From NCBI RefSeq assembly GCF_021026195.1, contig NZ_JAJNCT010000028.1, forward strand, positions 62,001 through 126,000: DNA of 64,000 bases, in the 5' to 3' direction. This stretch comes from Comamonas koreensis. GTDB lineage: Bacteria > Pseudomonadota > Gammaproteobacteria > Burkholderiales > Burkholderiaceae_C. Below, one piece after another: positions 61,147 to 64,000 of this stretch (positions within the stretch are counted from its first letter, which is position 1; each line of letters begins with the position of its first letter). A program made the position numbers and the translations under genes. The notes under the pieces are model-generated. The model was not told the DNA's origin and did no database searches. It saw nothing but the letters and a program-made list of their open reading frames with translations.

Positions 61147-62364
61147 TTAGCCCAATGCAAGTGGCATGCCACGCTCGACGATGCCGGCATGCAGCGCTGC
61201 TCCCAGCGGCAGCACATCGTCATTGAAGTCATAGCGGTTGTTGTGCAGCGGAATGATGTCGTCACCGACGGCCTGTCCCAGGCGCAGATAGGCCCCCGGC
61301 TTTTGCTGCAGCATGAAGGAGAAGTCCTCGGCGCCCATGCTCGGGTCCATGTTGCGCACCACCAGCGGCTCGCCGACCAGATCGGCCGCCACATCGCCGG
61401 CAAACAGCGCTTCTTCCGAAGTGTTGATCGTCGCCGGATAGGAGCGCTCGTACTGCAGCTGCGCATTAACGCCAAAGGCCAGGCCCAGCGCCTGGCACAG
61501 CTCGCCCAGGCGGCGCTCGATCATGTTCTGCACATCGGGGTTGAAGGTACGCACGGTGCCCACCAAGGTGGACGTGCCTGGCGTCACGCTGTAGGCGGCC
61601 AGGTCACCGGATTGCACCGCGCAAATGCTGATAACGGCTGCATCGATCGCGCGCACATTGCGCGAGACGATGGACTGGATGGCGGTGATCAAATGGGCCG
61701 ATGCCAGCACCACATCATTGGTCTGGTAGGGGTGCGCGCCATGCCCGCCCTTGCCGCTGATATTGATCTGGATGCGGTCGGCCGCCGCCATCATGGCGCC
61801 GGGGTTGATGCCGATCATGCCCTGGCGCATCGCAGGCCAGTTGTGCATGGCATAGACCGAATCGACCGGGAAGCGATCGAACAGTCCATCCTGGATCATC
61901 TCGCGCGCACCGGCGTAGCCTTCTTCGCCCGGCTGGAAGATCAGCACGGCGGTGCCATCAAAATTGCGGGTCTCGGCCAGGTAACGCGCCGCGCCCACCA
62001 GCATGGCGGTGTGGCCGTCATGGCCGCAGGCGTGCATCAGCCCCTGTTTGCCGGAGCGCCAGCTGCAGTTGCCCTGTTCGGTGATCGGCAGTGCATCCAT
62101 GTCTGCGCGCAGGCCAATCATGCGGCCGCTGCCGTGCTTCTGGCCCCGGATCACGCCAACCACGCCAGTCTTGCCGATGCCCTGGTGGATCTCGTCCACA
62201 CCGCAGAGGCGCAAGGCCTCGCTCACGCGGGCAGCGGTGTATTTTTCTTCGAAGCCCAGCTCCGGGTTGGCATGCAGGTCACGGCGGAAGGCCGTCAGTT
62301 CCGGATGGATCTGGGCCAGGTGCGAAAAGGCACGCGAGCTCGCGTTATAAGGCAGACGAGGCAT
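61147..62364 (-). CDS. M20 family amidohydrolase (HipO/AbgA-like)
   Basis: A 405-residue metallo-amidohydrolase of the hippuricase/aminobenzoyl-glutamate type: LTAFRRDLHANPELGFEE, GLRADMDALPITEQ, MHACGHDGHTAMLVGAA with the cysteine and histidine metal ligands, FQPGEEGYAGAREMIQDG, and GAEDFSFMLQQKPGAYLRLG. Such enzymes cut N-acyl amino acids or small amide-linked dipeptides in the cytoplasm. ATG 62364 lies one base after the dppB stop, so translation is coupled. Its place in the transport operon suggests that it hydrolyses the imported compound. Confidence 0.92.
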   Translation of the reverse strand: MPRLPYNASSRAFSHLAQIHPELTAFRRDLHANPELGFEEKYTAARVSEALRLCGVDEIHQGIGKTGVVGVIRGQKHGSGRMIGLRADMDALPITEQGNCSWRSGKQGLMHACGHDGHTAMLVGAARYLAETRNFDGTAVLIFQPGEEGYAGAREMIQDGLFDRFPVDSVYAMHNWPAMRQGMIGINPGAMMAAADRIQINISGKGGHGAHPYQTNDVVLASAHLITAIQSIVSRNVRAIDAAVISICAVQSGDLAAYSVTPGTSTLVGTVRTFNPDVQNMIERRLGELCQALGLAFGVNAQLQYERSYPATINTSEEALFAGDVAADLVGEPLVVRNMDPSMGAEDFSFMLQQKPGAYLRLGQAVGDDIIPLHNNRYDFNDDVLPLGAALHAGIVERGMPLALG

Positions 62365-62365
62365 C

Positions 62366-63346
62366 TCAGTGCCCTCCCGATTTTTCGACGCGCAGACGCG
62401 GGTCAACAGCAAAATACAACAGATCGACCACGAGGTTGATCACCACAAAAATCAGCGCAATCAGGCATAGGTAGGCGGCCATGACGGGGATATCGGCAAA
62501 GGTCACCGCCTGGATGAACAGCAGGCCCATGCCCGGCCACTGGAACACGGTCTCGGTGATGATGGCGAAGGCAATCAGGCCGCCCAGCTGCAGACCGGTG
62601 ATGGTCATCACCGGCACCAGCGTGTTCTTCAAGGCATGGCCAAAGTAGATGGTGCGGTTGCTCAGGCCCCGGGCCTTGGCAAACTTGATGTAGTCGGTGC
62701 GCAGCACCTCCAGCATCTCGGCGCGCACCAGGCGCATGATCAAGGTGAGCTGGAACACCGCCAACGTGATGGCCGGCAGGATGATGTGGTGCCAGCCCTT
62801 GGCGCTCAGCAGGCCGGTGCTCCAAAAGCCCAGCTGCATCGTCGTGCCACGGCCAAAGCTCGGGAACCAGCCCAGATGCACCGAGAAGATCAGGATCAGC
62901 AAGATACCGATCAGGAAGGTGGGCAAGGACACGCCCAGGAGCGACAGGGTCATGAACACTTGACTCATGAAGCTGCCACGCCGCAGCGCAGCATACACGC
63001 CCATCGGCACGCCAATGACCAGGGCCAGCAAGGCAGCCACCATAGCCAGCTCGAAGGTCGCCGGGAAGCGCTCGGCAATCAAGGACGAGACCTTGGCCCC
63101 CTGGCGAAGGCTGATGCCGAATTCGCCCTGGGCGGCATTCACCAGAAAGTGCCAGAACTGCACGAAGAACGGTTTGTCCAGCCCCAGCGCGCTGCGCAAC
63201 TCGGCAATCTGCTGTGGGGTGGCATCCTGGCCCAGCAGGAAGGTGACCGGATCACCCACATACTGGAACAACATGAAGGAAATGAACGCCACGGCGATCA
63301 TCACGATCACCGCCTGTATCAATCGGCGCAATATGAATGCAAACAT
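62366..63346 (-). CDS. dppB: Peptide ABC transporter permease (DppB/OppB type)
   Basis: A 326-residue membrane protein. The N-terminal MFAFILRRLIQAVIVMIAVAFISFMLFQYV and GDPVTFLLGQDATPQQIAELRSALGLDKPFFVQFWHFL region, the middle GVPMGVYAALRRGSF, and the EAA loop DYIKFAKARGLSNRTIYFGHALKN are typical of DppB. It is followed directly by the M20 gene and preceded, 246 bases upstream, by a binding-protein gene. That gap shows no gene; a CCTGCC/GGCAGG dyad (about 63549-63572) sits just behind the binding-protein stop. Confidence 0.95.
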   Translation of the reverse strand: MFAFILRRLIQAVIVMIAVAFISFMLFQYVGDPVTFLLGQDATPQQIAELRSALGLDKPFFVQFWHFLVNAAQGEFGISLRQGAKVSSLIAERFPATFELAMVAALLALVIGVPMGVYAALRRGSFMSQVFMTLSLLGVSLPTFLIGILLILIFSVHLGWFPSFGRGTTMQLGFWSTGLLSAKGWHHIILPAITLAVFQLTLIMRLVRAEMLEVLRTDYIKFAKARGLSNRTIYFGHALKNTLVPVMTITGLQLGGLIAFAIITETVFQWPGMGLLFIQAVTFADIPVMAAYLCLIALIFVVINLVVDLLYFAVDPRLRVEKSGGH

Positions 63347-63592
63347 GGCTGACTCTCATCGTGACAAACAGAGGGAAGGTGCCCAGGACCCTTTGCAAAA
63401 CGCTCCGCCATGGTCTGAACGCAGGCCCGGGCGAGCCGCTGGCGTCTCGTCCCGATCGGTGTCCATCCCGTTTTGGCGAGGGCTCTGCAGAGGATCCCCA
63501 GCACCCGTGTTGTCTGCCTATTCTTCTTTCGCTTTTTATGGAACAGCCTGCCACCCTATCGGGCGGCAGGCCTGCAAACGGCTCGCCGCTGG

Positions 63593-64000
63593 TCAGCGGA
63601 CTGTCACCAGCTTGATGTCGACCCGGTTGTCAGCACGGTGCACCAGGTCGATGTTCTTCTTCATCGCCCAGGGGATCACTTGGTCATACAGTGGCAGGTG
63701 GGAGACCGTGTCGTTGGACAGCTGCAAGCCCTCGGTCAGCATGCGGGTGCGCACGGGCTGGTCGGTTTCCGTTTTGACGCGATCGACCAGGTAGTCCATG
63801 CGTTCATTGCTGTAGCGGCCGACATTGTAGTTTCCGTCGCCGCCCTTGCCGACGGTGCGCACCAGCGACTGCAGGCTGTAGAGCGAATCGAAGGTAGGCA
63901 CGCCCCAGCCCAGCATGTAGATGCTCGCTTCGTTGCGCTGGATCATCGGGAAGTAGGTGACCATCGGCAAGGTGCGCAGCTTGGCCTTGACCCCTACCTT
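63593..64000 (-). CDS. Peptide ABC transporter substrate-binding protein (SBP family 5), copy 2, C-terminal part
   Basis: The last 135 or so codons of a family 5 binding protein; the gene continues beyond the right edge. Visible are YFPMIQRNEASIYMLGWGVPTFDSLYSLQSLV, GNYNVGRYSNERMDYLVDRVKTETD and LPLYDQVIPWAMKKNIDLVHRADN, matching the end of DppA/OppA-like proteins and of the copy 1 gene in the same operon. It is upstream of dppB in transcription order. Start and signal peptide are outside the window. Confidence 0.92.
   Translation of the reverse strand, partial: KVGVKAKLRTLPMVTYFPMIQRNEASIYMLGWGVPTFDSLYSLQSLVRTVGKGGDGNYNVGRYSNERMDYLVDRVKTETDQPVRTRMLTEGLQLSNDTVSHLPLYDQVIPWAMKKNIDLVHRADNRVDIKLVTVR

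Overview
The window reads as a GC-rich chromosome segment of a betaproteobacterium, most likely of the family Comamonadaceae (Comamonas or a close relative). This rests on the gene set: a Bug/TctC binding protein, a PP0621-type small protein between a CcsA-like gene and pilSR-ampD, a long PAKKA-repeat H1-like protein, and PreT/PreA pyrimidine dehydrogenase genes. No comparison could be run.

Layout. 0-9.3 kb: selenocysteine machinery (end of fdhE, selA-selB, tRNA-Sec gene selC, selD) and ffh. Directly behind selC lies an AT-rich block with two acyltransferase-3 membrane proteins, the most island-like stretch of the window. 9.7-14.6 kb: a 1290-residue hybrid sensor kinase with a diguanylate-cyclase response regulator. 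14.7-19.6 kb: CcsA-like protein, PP0621 protein, pilS-pilR and ampD. 19.6-25.2 kb: a control region with two NrdR boxes, nrdA-nrdB and the H1-like repeat protein. 25.4-28.5 kb: a RutR-like TetR regulator, then groES-groEL behind a sigma70 promoter and a perfect CIRCE operator.

28.6-35.8 kb (minus strand): reductive pyrimidine breakdown (preT-preA, NCS1 permease, dihydropyrimidinase, N-carbamoyl-beta-alanine-type amidohydrolase). 36.3-40.7 kb: a FecI-FecR-TonB receptor iron-uptake set with Fur-like boxes. 40.9-43.3 kb: an N-acyl-D-amino-acid deacylase with a Bug binding protein. 43.6-47.7 kb: aminotransferase, FAD-linked 2-hydroxyacid dehydrogenase and HglS-type 2-oxoadipate dioxygenase, which together would turn 2-aminoadipate into 2-oxoglutarate at the end of the D-lysine route. 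48.0-54.3 kb: a lone amino-acid binding protein, then the divergent sugar-phosphate genes tal-pgi and zwf-hexR. 54.4-56.3 kb: a lipoprotein 5'-nucleotidase. 56.5-64 kb: a Dpp/Opp-type peptide ABC operon with two binding proteins and an embedded M20 amidohydrolase, cut by the window edge.

Most of the window is housekeeping and catabolic core. The points most worth following are the selC-linked acyltransferase block, the 2-oxoadipate operon, the kinase-cyclase pair, the dense palindromes before nrdA, the inverted repeat over the zwf start codon, and the unusual peptide ABC operon. No CRISPR array, intact insertion sequence or prophage was seen.
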